NCBI GenBank assembly: GCA_023055505.1
Contig: JALIRH010000076.1
Span: 1,934,001 to 1,998,000, forward strand
DNA length: 64,000 bases
Reading direction: 5' to 3'
Source of the DNA: Callipepla californica brunnescens
Lineage: Eukaryota > Chordata > Aves > Galliformes > Odontophoridae
Under the pieces are notes generated by a model that did no database searches, was not told the DNA's origin, and saw only the letters and a list, made by a program, of their open reading frames with translations. Shown here piece after piece: positions 35,936-48,700 of the stretch (within the stretch, counting starts at the first letter, position 1; the number at the start of each line of letters is the position of its first letter). The position numbers were made by a program, and so were the translations under genes.

Positions 35936-36905
35936 GGCGGTGTGCCCAGAGCGAAGCCACGCCCAGCTATGGGGCGGATGTGGGGCAGCTACGGGGCAGC
36001 CATGGGTCACCATGGATCTCCATGGGGTCCCTACGGATCTCAATGGGGTCTCCACTGATCTCAGTGGATCTCAATGGGGTGGCTATGGGGCAGCTGTGGG
36101 GCAGCAATGGGGCACTGACCTATTCCCCTCAGAATGCCGCCACTGCATCTCCTCCACCTCCTGCGGGAGCACCTCTGTGGGGCAGAACTCTGCCCCACAC
36201 CTTCACCCCAAACATCCACACCACAGCTCAGCCCCACAGCGCTGCCCCACATCTCACACATTTGCCCCACATCTCTGCCCCTCATCCCCTGGCCACACAG
36301 CTCAGCCCCACATCCCACAGCTCAGCCCCTCATCCCACACCTGGCCCCAGAGCTCAGCCCTGTGGCTCTGCCCCACACATCTGCCCCAAACCCCACACCT
36401 GGACCCACAGCTCAGCCCCACATCCCTCAGCTCTGCACCACAGCTCAGCCCCTCACCTCACACCTGGCCCCAGAGCTCAGCCCTGTGGCTCTGCCCCACA
36501 CATCTGCCCCAAACCCCACACCTGGACCCACAGATCTGCCCCACATCCCACAGCTCTGCCCCACGGCTCAACCCCAATCTGCACATACCTGCCCCACATC
36601 CCACAGCTCTGCCCCACATACCTACCTGCCCCACAGATCAGCCCCACATTCCACAGCTCTGCCCCATGGATCAGCCTCACATCCCGCAGCTCAGCCCCGC
36701 ATCTGAGCCCCACATCTGCTCATACCTGCACCACACCTCCGCCCCCCAACCGCCACAGCTCTGCCCCACAGATCCACCCCACAGCTCAGCCCCGCATCCC
36801 ACAGCTCTGCCCCAATCAGTGCACCTGGACCCACAACTCTGCCCCACAGCTCTGCCCCAAGCCTGGACCCCACACCCACGACCCCAGCCCCAAATCCCTG
36901 CCCCA
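35936..36905 (+). repeat. Mixed G-rich to C-rich simple repeats
   Basis: From 35936 to about 36120 the sequence mixes GGGGCAGCTATG and ATCTCAATGGGG units. From about 36130 it turns C-rich with CCCACAGCTCAGCCCC units. A 123-bp direct repeat begins CTGGCCCCAGAGCTCAGCCC at 36341 and 36464. Two overlapping frames of more than 400 codons (35647-36921 and 35667-36908) run through both this block and the 10-bp array. Two long frames open at once is the mark of repeat DNA, not of a gene. Confidence 0.8.
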
Positions 36906-36939
36906 TAACCCCATAACCTGACCCCGGCCCCATAACCGC

Positions 36940-37270
36940 CCCTCCCGCCCTGCCACTGACCACGTGCTCTGCTTCCAGCTCCGCTTCCACCATGCGGCCG
37001 CTTCCGGCCCCACGGCACAGCTCGGCCAATCACAGCACAGATCGGCAGCGGAAAGGGCGGGGTGTGGGGTAGCGAGGCGGAACAGTGCCACTGGAACGAG
37101 GCACGATGACCGGAAATAACTGAAACGTCTGGGAGCGCGGATTTCCGGCAGCGAGCGGGGCATTGTGGGTAAGGAGGCGGAAGCACGCCTGGAAGTGGGA
37201 AAGCGGAAGCCAGTGGGAAGCGAGTGGGTGTGGCCAACGTTAAGCCTCGCATTCGAGCCACGCCCCAACG
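36940..37270 (-). promoter_or_regulatory. CpG-rich, TATA-less promoter-like segment
   Basis: This segment is dense in CpG and has an NF-Y-type CCAAT box (GGCCAATCA, 37021-37029), an Sp1-type GGGCGGGG at about 37056, several ETS-type CCGGAA or GCGGAAG cores (about 37108, 37145, 37178 and 37203), and GCATTGTGGGTAA near 37160. No TATA box is seen. The pattern is that of a housekeeping promoter. Transcription to the minus side is favoured by the ATG at 36993, but it could be bidirectional. Confidence 0.55.
36960..36993 (-). other. Possible first coding exon on the minus strand
   Basis: An ATG at 36993-36991 in a strong Kozak context (GCCGCATGG) opens a frame beginning MVEAELEAEH. A possible donor follows the CACGTG at about 36961. 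Its position just downstream of the CCAAT/Sp1/ETS cluster is right for a first exon. I do not recognise the protein, and find no following exon in the C-rich repeats to the left. Confidence 0.3.
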
Positions 37271-37580
37271 TGCAATGACCCGAAGTGACCCCGATGTGAC
37301 GCAAAATGACCCCAAATATCCCAGATTACTTCCAACACTTCTTGGAAGCGCTGCGCCCCAAAGGGGCCCAAAATGACCCCAAAGTGACCCCAAAACCCTA
37401 TAACGACCCCATAAGGACCATATCAAATCCCCTATGGGGTCACTTCTTGGTGTCTCTGCAGGCCACGACGCAGCACTGCACCCCAAAGTGCTCCAGAGTG
37501 ACCCCAAAGTGACCGTAAATCGGCCCTAATGACCCCAAAAAACCTAAATCCTGGAACGACCCCAAAACGGCCACACGGGG
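37271..37580. repeat. GACCCCAAA-type short repeats
   Basis: Low-complexity sequence with AATGACCCC and AAAGTGACCCC units. A 31-bp piece at 37440-37470 duplicates the end of the exon-like segment at 37581-37610 (CTTCTTGGTGTC and TGCAGGCCAC blocks). No gene is supported here. Confidence 0.65.
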
Positions 37581-37697
37581 TCGCTTCTTCTTGGTGTCCC
37601 TGCAGGCCACAACGTAGCGCTGTGCGACGTTGAGTGGCGATGAATATCCGTCAGCGTACAACGTGTCCTCAAACAGCACCGAGGAATCATCCTGCGG
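37581..37697 (-). pseudogene. Unidentified exon-like segment
   Basis: On the minus strand an acceptor-like ATAACAG precedes 39 open codons beginning PQDDSSVLFEDTLYADGY and ending in a basic KKKR. The amino-acid mixture is that of an ordinary globular protein and unlike the surrounding repeats. No clear donor follows, and the part at the far end is repeated at 37440-37470. I do not recognise the gene. It may be an exon captured from a nearby gene and broken up by repeat expansion. Confidence 0.4.
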
Positions 37698-37709
37698 CTG
37701 TTATAGAGC

Positions 37710-38278
37710 AATTATGGGGTCAGGGGGAATTTATGGGGTCGGGAGGAAAGCAATGGGGTCAGGGGGAATTATGGGGTCAGGGGGAATTTAAAGGGTTGGG
37801 GGGGGAACAGGGGAACTAATAGGGTCAGAGGGGAAATTAATGGGGTCACGGGGGGAACAGGTGAATTATGGGGACGGGGGGAAAGTAATGGGGTTGGGCT
37901 GATGTGACCTCAAACAGCACCGAGGAATCGTCCTGCGGCTGTTCTAGGGCAATTATAGGGTCGGGGGGAATAGGGGAAGTAACAGGGTCAGGAGGTGAAG
38001 TAATGGGGTCACAGGGGGGAATTGATGGGGTTGGGGGGGAAATTATAGGGTCATGGGGGGGAATTATGGGGTCGGGGGAAAATTGTGGGGTCAGGGGGGA
38101 ACTAATGGGATTTGGGGCTGACATTTGGGGGAAATAATCGGATTCTGGGGCTGATAATGGAGATTTTTGGGTGGAATTGCAGGATTTTGGTGCTGAGTTT
38201 TGGGGTCAGATATTGACATTATAGGGCTGGGTTATGGGGTCCATTCGTGCCCTTTTGGGGCCGGGTTCTGTGCTGTGG
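37710..38278 (+). repeat. GGGGTCAGGGGGAA-type minisatellite
   Basis: Irregular units of ATTATGGGGTCAGGGGGAA with variations, ending in ATTTTGGGG-type units. It joins the telomere-like copy D at GGGTCCTAAAACTAAAG (about 38277-38293). Confidence 0.8.
37908..37938 (-). pseudogene. Second partial copy of the exon-like segment
   Basis: Thirty-one bases on the minus strand repeat the start of the exon-like segment (PQDDSSVLFE) together with about 25 bases of the upstream acceptor region, 241 bp from the first copy. The acceptor CTAGAACAG is kept, and coding similarity then stops at a GTCACA that could be a donor. Between the copies lies G-rich repeat. Confidence 0.4.
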
Positions 38279-39760
38279 GTCCTAAAACTAAAGAGAACCC
38301 TACCCCTTCCACTAAACCTTCATCTACATCCCTAACCCTTACCCTAAACCTAAATCTACACCAAAACCTAACCCTAACCCTAACATGTCTTCTAACTGTA
38401 AAACTAATGCTTCACCTAACCCGAACTGAAACCCTAGGATTAAACCTTACCTAACACCTAGCTATATTCCTAACCCTATCCTGAAACCTAACGTTAACCC
38501 TAACCCTAAAAACAACTTGGAACCAAACCCTAACCCTAACCTAACCCTTATCAGAACCCTAAATCTAATCCTAACCGTTACCTTAATTTAACTCCAATTC
38601 TACCTGAAATCTAAATGGGACCTTAAAACCAACCCCAAATTTAAGCCCAACCCTAAGCCTAACACAAAACATTAGATTACCACAGCCATCACCTAACTTC
38701 TAACCCTGAACCTAACGCCAATACTAAACCAAAACAGATTCCAAATACTAACCCAATTCCTATTCTGAAACCCAAAACTATTCCAAAAACAAACCCAAGG
38801 CCTAACCTTTCTCTCACCCTAACAATCAAAGAAAACCTATTCCTAAACCTAATCCTAAATCTAGTCCTAATCCTAACCCTCACCCTTAATCTAACCCTGT
38901 CAACGGTTTACCGGGCTGGATCGGCCCGGTTCCGTGACGATTGCTGCGGGGACCCACGGACCCACGCCCCAGGAAAGGGCAAGGAAAAAGGGAAAAGGGA
39001 AAAGGGAGATGGGCCTAGAAACAAAACAGCGGCAACGATCTGAGGAGGAAAGCTAATTTACTAAATAAGATATTAGAAAACAAAATAACACAATATAATA
39101 CAATGTAATTGGAATTGAGGCTAATGAATCAAACAAAATGAGCAAGAGAGAGTGTCCGATAAACCGAAGGCCTTACGCTAACGCTGAAGGCGATACGGCA
39201 GCGAGCACCCACTGCTGAGTCGATCCCGAAGGAAAGAGAGTGTCCCGTGACCGCTGAGGGTTTTTATCTGTTCCCTCTGAGCGGAAAACACGTAAAAATA
39301 CAAAGCATCGCAAAGTCCTCTGGGGAATGTAGTGCTTCTTCTCTTCTCAGACAGGTATACCTGGAATTATCAATGATCTATGGAGCTGGAGTATTAGCTC
39401 TTCAACTCCTAATGCAATACATGATGTTATGATGTGGAATACCAGTACCAAAAAATCATAAAACCATGACAAACCCCAACCCCCACCCAGAAGCTAACAC
39501 TTAGCATTGTACAATACCTAAACGTACCCCTAATCCTTATCACTAAACCTAAAAGGAACCTGAAACATAGTGCTAAATCTGACCCGAACCCTAACCCTAA
39601 ACTTCATCCTATTCCCAAACCTCGCCCTATTCAGAACCCTATTCCTAACCCGAACACTAACCCTTACTCTATTACTAACTTGAAGACTAACCCTAACAAT
39701 GAACCAATTCCTAAACCTTTTCCTTCCTCCAAATTGATTCCTAACACTAACCCTAACCCT
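38279..39760 (+). repeat. Telomere-like segmental duplication, partial copy D
   Basis: From TCCTAAAACTAAAGAGAACC onward this matches copy A from about 19922 and B from about 25341, through the GGCCTAACCTTTCTCTC landmark (38799), but with more differences than A, B and C have among themselves. A solo LTR splits it at 38898. After the LTR, at 39585-39672, it keeps about 85 bp absent from A-C, then rejoins them at GAAGACTAAC. It is thus an older relative of the triplicated unit. Confidence 0.87.
38898..39471 (-). mobile_element. Solo LTR inserted in the telomere-like repeat
   Basis: In element orientation the 574-bp LTR runs from TGTCATGG at 39471 to the TTGACA end at 38898. It is flanked by the 5-bp target duplication AACCC (38893-38897 and 39472-39476). 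It belongs to the same family as the LTR at 6686-7228. Copies A, B and C have the uninterrupted empty site (AATCTAACCCCAACCCCC near 20811), so the element boundaries are certain. Frames inside it are not genes. Confidence 0.93.
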
Positions 39761-42700
39761 AATCAAACCCGAACCCTATTCTTAACCCTAAATCTAACCG
39801 TATCCCAATCCCTAACTCTTACCATAACCCTAACCCTAAGTCTTACTCTATCACTAACCCTAACCCTACATTAACCCTATCCTAACCCTAACCATAACCC
39901 TAACCTAAACCTAATCCCAATCCTAACCCTAACCCTACCCTAACCCCTAACACTAATCCCCTAAAACTTATCACAACCCTAACCCTGAACCCTAACACTA
40001 CCCTAACCCTGAACCTAACCCTAATCCTACCCTAACACCAACCCTCACCCTAACCCTAACCCTAACCCCTAACCCTAACACTAATCCCCTAACTCTAACC
40101 CCCTAACCCTAACCCTAACCTAACCCTTACCCCAACCCTAACCCCTAACCATACCCTAACCCTAACCCTAAACCCTAACACTACCCTAACCCTGAACCTA
40201 ACCCTAATCCTACCCTAACACCAACCCTCACCCTAACCCTTACCCAAACCCTAAACGTACCCTAACCCTAACACTAACCCTACCCTAACTCTAACCCTAC
40301 CCTAACCCTACCCTAACTCTTACCCTATCCCTAACCCTAACCCCTAACCCTAATACTGACCCTAACCCCTAACCCTAACCCTTACCGTAAATTCTAATCC
40401 AACCCTAACCCTTACCCTAACCCCTAACCCTACCCTAACCCTACACTAACCCTCAAATCTAACCCTAATTCTACCCTAACCCTAACCCTACCCTTAACCC
40501 TGACCCTAACCATACCCTAACCCTTACCTAACCCTAACTCTACCCTAATCCTTAACCCTAAACCTACCCTAACATTTACCCTAACCCCTAACCCTTACCC
40601 TAACCCCTACCTAACCATAACTCTAACATTAACCCTAACCCTACCCTAACACCTAACCCTACCCTAACCCTGTGCTAACCCTAACCCTGACCCTGACCCT
40701 GACTCAAACCCTACCCTTAACCCTGACCCTGACCCTAACCCTACCCTAACCCTTACCTACCCCTAAGCCATAACCCTAACCCTAACACTAACCCTAACCC
40801 AACCCTAACCCTAACCTAACATTTACCCTAACCCCTAACCCTTACCTAACCATAACCCTAACACTAACCCTAAACCTAACCTAACCCTACCCTAACCGTG
40901 ACCCTAACCCCTATCCCCAACCCGTAAGCCCAAACCCTAACCCTGTCCCTAACCCCAACCCTACCCTAACCCTAACCCCAACCCTACCCTAACCCTAACC
41001 CTGCCCCTAACCCTAACACTAACCCCTAACCCTACCCGAGCCCTAACCCCTAACCTTAACCCTAACCCCTAACCCATACCCTACCCTAACACTACCCTAC
41101 CCTTACCATAAACCTACCCTAACTCTACCCTTACCCTAACCCTACCCTAACCCTAACTCTAACCCTACCCTAACTCTAACCCTATCCATAACCCTAACTC
41201 TACCATAACCCTATTGATGGACCCTAACCCTACCCTAACCCTAACCCCTTACCCTAACACCTAACCCTAACCCTAAACCCTAAACCTTGCCTAACCCTAT
41301 TGATGGACCCTAACCATAACACTAACCCTACCCGTAATCCTACCCCTAACCCTTACCCAACCCTAACCCTAACCCTAATCCAACCTAACCCTAACCCTAA
41401 CCCTACCCCTACACATACACCTAACCCTAACCCCTAACCCTAAACCCTAACCCTATTGATGGACCCTAACCGTAACCGGAACCCTAACCCTAACTTTACC
41501 CTAACCCTACCCGTAACCCTACCCCTAACTCTTACCCTATTCTAACCCTAACCCTAACCCTAACCCTACCCTAACCCTAACTCCTAACACCTTAACCCTA
41601 ATCCTAACCCCTAACCCTTACCCTACCCTAACCCTACCCCTACCCTACCCTAACACTAACCCCTAACCTTAACCCCTAACCCTAACCCTACCCTAACCCT
41701 AACCCTGCACCCTAACCCTAACACAAACCCTACCCTAACCCTATCCTAACCCTACCCTAATCTAACCCTAACCCTATTGATCGACCCAAAACCTAACCCT
41801 AACCCTACCCTAACCCTAAAACCCTAACCCTGACTCACACCCTACCCGTAACCCTGACCCTAATACTTACCATAACCATTATCTAACCCTAACCCTACCC
41901 CTTAAACCTAACCCTAACCCTACCCTAACCTTTACCCTAACCCTAACCCTTACTTAACCATAACCCTACCCTAACACTAACCCTAACCCTACCGTAAACC
42001 CTAACCCTTACCCTACCCTAACCCTTACCCTTACCCTAACCCTACCCTAATCCTAACCCCTAACCCCAACCCCTAAGCCCTTATCCTGCCCCTAACCCTT
42101 ACCCCACCCTAACCCTAAACCCAACCCTACCCTAGCCCTAAACCTACCCCAGCCCTAACCCCTAACCTTAACCCTAACCACTAACCCAAACCCTACCCTA
42201 ATCCTAACCCTACCCTAACTCTAACCCTAACGCTTACCATAACCCTAACCCTAAACCTTACCCTAACACTAACCCTACCCTAACCCTAACCCTGACACTG
42301 ACCCTAACCCCTAACCCTAACCCTTACCGTAACCTCTAATCCAAACCTAACCCTAACCCTACCCTTACCTTAACCCTACCCATACCCCTAACCCTTACCC
42401 CTACCCCTACCCTAACCCTACCCTAACCCCTAACCCTTACCCTAACCATACTATAAGCCTAACCCTGACCCTAACACTGACCCTAACCCTAACCCTTACC
42501 CTAACCCTTACCTTTCCCTAACTCTTACCCTAACCCTACCCTAACCCTTACCATAAACCTAATCCTAACCCCTACCCTAACATTAACCCTACACTAACCC
42601 TGACCCAAACACCTAACCCTAACCTAAAACTAGCCCTACCCTAACCCTAACCCCAGCCCTATCCTTAACCCTAACCCTAACCCTAACTCCTAACCCTACT

Positions 42701-45700
42701 CTAACCCTAAACCTTAACCTAAGCGTAACCCCTGACCATACCCTAACCCCTAACCCTAACCCTACCCATACCCCTACCCCTACACTAACCCAACCCCTAA
42801 CCCCTAACCCTAACCCTACCCATACCCCTAAACCTAACCCTAACCCTAAACCTTAACCCTACCCTAACCCTACCCTAAACCTAACCCTAACCTTAAACCC
42901 TAACCCTAACCCACCAGATCCCTAACCCTAACTCTAACCCTAACCCTACTGATTCCTTACCCTAACCCTACCCTAACTCTAACCTAACCCTAACCCTATT
43001 CCTAACCCCAACTTTAACCCTACCCTAACCCTAACCCTTAACCCTACCCTAACCCTTATCCTAACCGTAACCCCTGACTCTACCCTAACCCCTAACCCTA
43101 ACCCTACCCTAATCCCAACCCAACCCTAACACTAACCCTACCCTAACCCTTACCCTAACATTGACCCTAACCCTGACCCTTACCTATCCCTAACCCTTAC
43201 CCTAACACTAACCCTAACCCTGCCCTAACCCTTACCATAACCCTAACCCTAACCCTAGCCCTACCCTAACCCCAACCCTATCCCTAACCCTACCCTTACC
43301 CTAACCTTAACCCTAACTCTGCCCTAACCCTTACCATAACCCTAACCCTAACCCTAGCACTACCCTAACCCTACCCTAACCCTAACCCCAACCCTATCCC
43401 TAACCCTACCCTTACCATAACTTTAACCCTAACCCCTAACCCTTATCCTAACCTTAACCCCTGACGCTACCCTAACCCCTAACCCTAACCCTACCCTAAC
43501 CCTAACCCAACCCTAACCCTACCCTAACCCTTACCCTAAACCAAACCCTACCCTAACTCTAACCCTAACCCTTACCCTGACCCTAACCCCTAACCCTAAC
43601 CCTTACAGTAACCCCTAACCCTACCCTAACCCTAACCCCTAACCTTAACCCCTAACCCTAAACCCTAACCCTAACCCTACACTAACCCTAATCTAAACTA
43701 ACCCTAACCCTATTGATGGACCCAAAACCTAACCCTAACCCTACACTAACCATAACACTTAACCTAACCGTACCCTAACCCTAACCCTGACCCTAACCCT
43801 GACTCAAACCCTACCCTTAACCCTGACCCTAACCCTACCCTAACCCTTACCTAACCCTAACCCTACCCTAACCCTAACACTACCCTAACATTTACCCCAA
43901 ACCCTAACCCTTACCTAACCATAACCCTAACACTAAAACTAACCCTACTCTAACCCCTAACCCTACCCTAACCCTTACCCTAACACTAACCCTAAACCTA
44001 CCCTAACCGTGACCCTAACCCCTAACCCCAACCCCAAAGCCCTAACCCTAACCCTCCCCCTAACCCCAACCCAACCCTAACCCTAACCCCAACCCTACCC
44101 TAACCCTAACACTAACCCCTAACCCTACCCTAGCCCTAACTCCTAACCCCTAATTTTAACCCTAACACTAACCCTAGCCCTACCCTAACCCTAACCCTAC
44201 CCCTTACACTAACCATACCCTAACCCTAAAACTGACCCTACACCATCCCTGACCCTAACCCTAACCCTTACCCTAACCCTTACCTATCCCTAACCCTACT
44301 CTAACCCTTAACCCTAACCCTACCCTAACCCTTACCCATACCCCTACCCCTAACCCCTAAATCTAGCCCTACCCTAAGCCTAACCCTACCCTATCCCTAA
44401 CCCTTACCCTAACCATTACCTATCCCTAACCCTACCCTAACCCTAACCATACCCCTACCCCTAACCCCTAAATCTAGCCCTACCCTAAGCCTAACCCTAC
44501 CCTATCCCTAACCCTTACCCTAACCATTACCTATCCCTAACCCTACCCTAACCCTAACCATACCCCTACCCCTAACCCCTACATCTAGCCCTACCCTAAC
44601 CCTAACCCTACCCTATCCCTAACCCTAACCCTTACCCTAACACTTACCTATCCCTAACCCTACCCTAACCCTACCCCTAACCCTACCCTAACCCTGACTC
44701 AAACCCTACCCTTAACCGTGACCCTGACCCTAACCCTACCCTAACCCTTACCTACCCCTAACCCATAACCCTAACCCTAACCCTACCCTAACATTTACCC
44801 TAACCCTTACCTAACCATAACACTAACACTAACCCTAAACCTAACCTAACCCTACCCTAACCGTGACCCTAACCCCTATCCCCAACCCGTAAGCGCAAAC
44901 CCTAACCCTGTCCCTAACCCCAACCCTACCCTAACCCTAACCACAACCCTACCCTAACCCTAAACCTAACACTAACCCCTAACCCTACCCTAGCCCTAAT
45001 CCCTAACCCATACCCTACCCTAACACTACCCTACCCTTACCCTAAACCTACTCTATCTCTACCCTTACCCTAACCCTATCCTAAACCTAACTATAACCCT
45101 ACCCTAACTCTAACCCTAACCCTAACTCTTACCCTATCCCTAACCCTAACCCCTAACCCTGACACTGACCCTAACCACTAAACCTAACCCTTACCGTAAA
45201 TTCTAATCCAACCCTAACCCTAACCCTACCCTAACCCTACCCATACCCCTACCCCTAACCCTAACCTAACCCTAACACTACCCTAACCCTAACCCCTAAC
45301 CCTAACCCCTAACCGTAGCCCTACCCTAACCCTACCCCTCACCCTAACCCTAACACTACCCTAACCCTAACCCCTAACCCTAACCGTAGCCCTACCCTAA
45401 CCCTACCCCTCACCCTAACCCTATCCCTTACCCTAACCCTTACCTATCCCTAACCCTAACCCTAAACCTTAACCCTACCCTAACCCTACCCTAAACCTAA
45501 CCCTAACCTTAAACCCTAACCCCAACCCACCAGATCCCTAACCCTAACTCTAACCCTAACCCTACTGATTCCTTACCATAACCCTACCCTAACCCTAACC
45601 CTACCCTAAACTTAACCCCTAACCCTAACCCTTACCCTAACCCTAACATTGACCCTATCCCTGACCCTAACCCCTAACCCTAACCCTTACCGTAACCCCT

Positions 45701-48700
45701 AACCCTAAACCCTAACCCTAACACTAACCCTACACTAACCCTAACCTAAACTAACCCTAACCCTAAACTAACCCTAATCTAAACTAACCCTAACCCTATT
45801 GATGGACCCAAAACCTAACCCTAACCCTACCCTAACCCTAACACTTACCCTAACCGTACCCTAACCCTAACCCTGACCCTAACCCTGACTCAAACCCAAC
45901 CCTTAACCCTGACCCTAACCCTACCCTAACCCTCACTCAAACCCTACCCTTAACCCTGACCCTGACCCTACCCTAACCCTTACCTATCTCTAACCCTACC
46001 CTAACACTAAACCTAACCCTGCCCTAACCCTTACCATAACCCTAACCCTAACCCTAGCCCTACCCTAACCCTACCCTTACCCTAACCTTAACCCTAACCC
46101 TGCCCATAACCCTAATACTAACCCCTAACCCTACCCTAGCCCTAACTTCTAACCCCTAATTTTAACCCTAACACTAACCCTAGCCCTACCCTAACCCTAC
46201 CCCTTACACTAACCATACCCTAACCCTAACACTGACCCTACCCCCATCCCTGACCCTAACCCTAACCCTTACCCTAACCCTTACCTATCCCTAACCCTAC
46301 CCTAACCCTTACCCATACCCCTACCCCTAACCCCTAAATCTAGCCCTACCCTAAGCCTAACCCTACCCTATCCCTGACCCTAACCCTAACCCTTACCTAT
46401 CCCTAACCCTACCCTAACACTAAACCTAACCCTGCCCTAACCCTTACCATAACCCTAACCCTAACCCTAGCCCTACCCTAACCCTACCCTTACCCTAACC
46501 TTAACCCTAACCCTGCCCTAACCCTTACCATAACCCTAACCCTAACCCTAGCCCTACCCTAACCCTACCCTAACCCCAACCCTATCCCTAACCCTAACCC
46601 TAACCCCTAACCCTACCCTAACCCTTATCCTAACATTAACCCCTGACGCTACCCTAAGCCGTTACCCTAACCCTACCCTAACCCAACCCTAACCCTACCC
46701 TAACCCTTACCCTAAACCAAACCCTACCCTAACTCTAACCCTAACACTTACCCTGACCCTAACCCCTAACCCTAACCCTTAACGTAACCCCTAACCCTAC
46801 CCTAACCCTAACCCCTAATCTTAACCCCTAACCCTAAACCCTAACCCTAACACTAACCCTAACCCTATTGATGGACCCAAAACCTACCCCTAACCCTACC
46901 CTAACCATAACACTTACCCTAACCGTACCCTAACCCTAACCCTACCCTAACCCTCACCCTAACACTACCCTAACATTTACCCTAACCCTAACCCTTACCT
47001 GACCATAACCCTAACACTAAACCTAACCCTAACCCTAACTCCTAAGCCCTAACCCCACCCTAACCCTAACCCTGCCCCTAACACCTAACCCTACCCTAGC
47101 CCTAACCCCTAATTTTAACCCTAACCCCTAACCCTAACCCTACCCTAACCCTAACCCTGCCCCTTACCCTAACCATACCCTAACCCTAACACTGACCCTA
47201 CCCCTATCCCTGACCCTAACCCTTACTCTAACCCTTACCTATCCCTAACCCTACCCTAACCCTTAACCCGAACCCTACCCTAACCCTTACCCTAACCCCT
47301 AACCCTAACCCTACACTAACCCTCAAATCTAACCCTAATTCTACCCTAACCCTAACCCCTAACCCTACCCTAACCCTAACCCTGACTCAAACCCTACCCT
47401 TAACCCCGACCCTAACCCTACCCTAACCCTTACCCTAACACTACCCTAACATTTACCCTAACCTTTAAACCTTACCTAACCATAACACTAATACTAAAAC
47501 TAACCCTACCCTAACCCCTAACCCTACCCTAACCCTTTCCCTAACACTAACCCTAACCCTGCACTAACCGTGACCCTAACCCCCAACCCCAACCCCTAAG
47601 CCCTAACCCTAACCCTGCCCCTAACCCCAACCCTACCCTAACCCTAACCCTGCCCCTAACCCTAACACTAACCCCTAACCCTACCCTAGCCCTAACCCCT
47701 AACCCCTAATTTTAACCCTAACCATTAACCCTAGCCCTACCCTAACCCTGCCCTAACCCTAACCATACCCTAACCCTAACACTGACCCTAACCCTATCCC
47801 TGACCCTAACCCTTACCTATCCCTAACCCTACCCTAACCCTACTCTAACACTTACCCTAACCCCTAACCCTAACCCTATCCCTTACCTAACCCTATCCCT
47901 ACACTAACCCTCAAATCTAACCCTAATTCTACCCTAACCCTAACCCCACCCTAAACCTAACCCTGACTCAAACCCTACCCTTAACCCTGACCCTAACCCT
48001 ACCCTAACCCTTACCTAACCCTAACCCTACCCTAACCCTAACACTACCCTAAAATTTACCCTAACCCCTAACCCTTACCTAACCATAACACTAACACTAA
48101 AACTAACCCTACCCTAACCCCTAACCCTACCCTAACCCTTTCCCTAACACTAACCCTAACCCTGCACTAACCGTGACCCTAACCCCCAACCCCAACCCCT
48201 AAGCCCTAACCCTAACCCTGCCCCTAACCCCAACCCTACCCTAACCCTAACCCTGCCCCTAACCCTCACACTAACCCCTAACCCTACCCTAGCCCTAACC
48301 CCTAACCCCTAATTTTAACCCTAACCCTTAACCCTAGCCCTACCCTAACCCTGCCCTAACCCTAACCATACCCTAACCCTAACACTGACCCTAACACTAT
48401 CCCTGACCCTAACCCTTACCTATCCCTAACCCTACCCTAACCCTACCCTAACACCTAACCCTAACCCTAACCCTATCCCTTACCTAACCCTAACCCTACA
48501 CTACCCCTCAAATCTAACCCTAATTCTACCCTAACACTAACCCCTAACCCTACCCTAACCCTAACCCTACCCTACCCCTGACTCAAACCCTACCCTTAAC
48601 CCTCCTTAACCCTACCCTAACCCTTACCTAACCCTAACCCTACCCTAACCCTTAACCCTAACCCTACCCTAACATTTACCCTAACCCCTAACCATAACCC

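Noticed and set aside
35647..36921. Two overlapping plus-strand frames of 424 and 413 codons
   Set aside because: Both frames are open at the same time through a 10-bp minisatellite and a C-rich repeat. Composition is Trp/Val/Gly/Ser then Pro/His/Ser, with no domain. This is a repeat artefact.
39247..39432. 61-codon frame inside the solo LTR at 38898-39471
   Set aside because: Non-coding LTR sequence; the related LTR at 6686-7228 does not preserve the frame.
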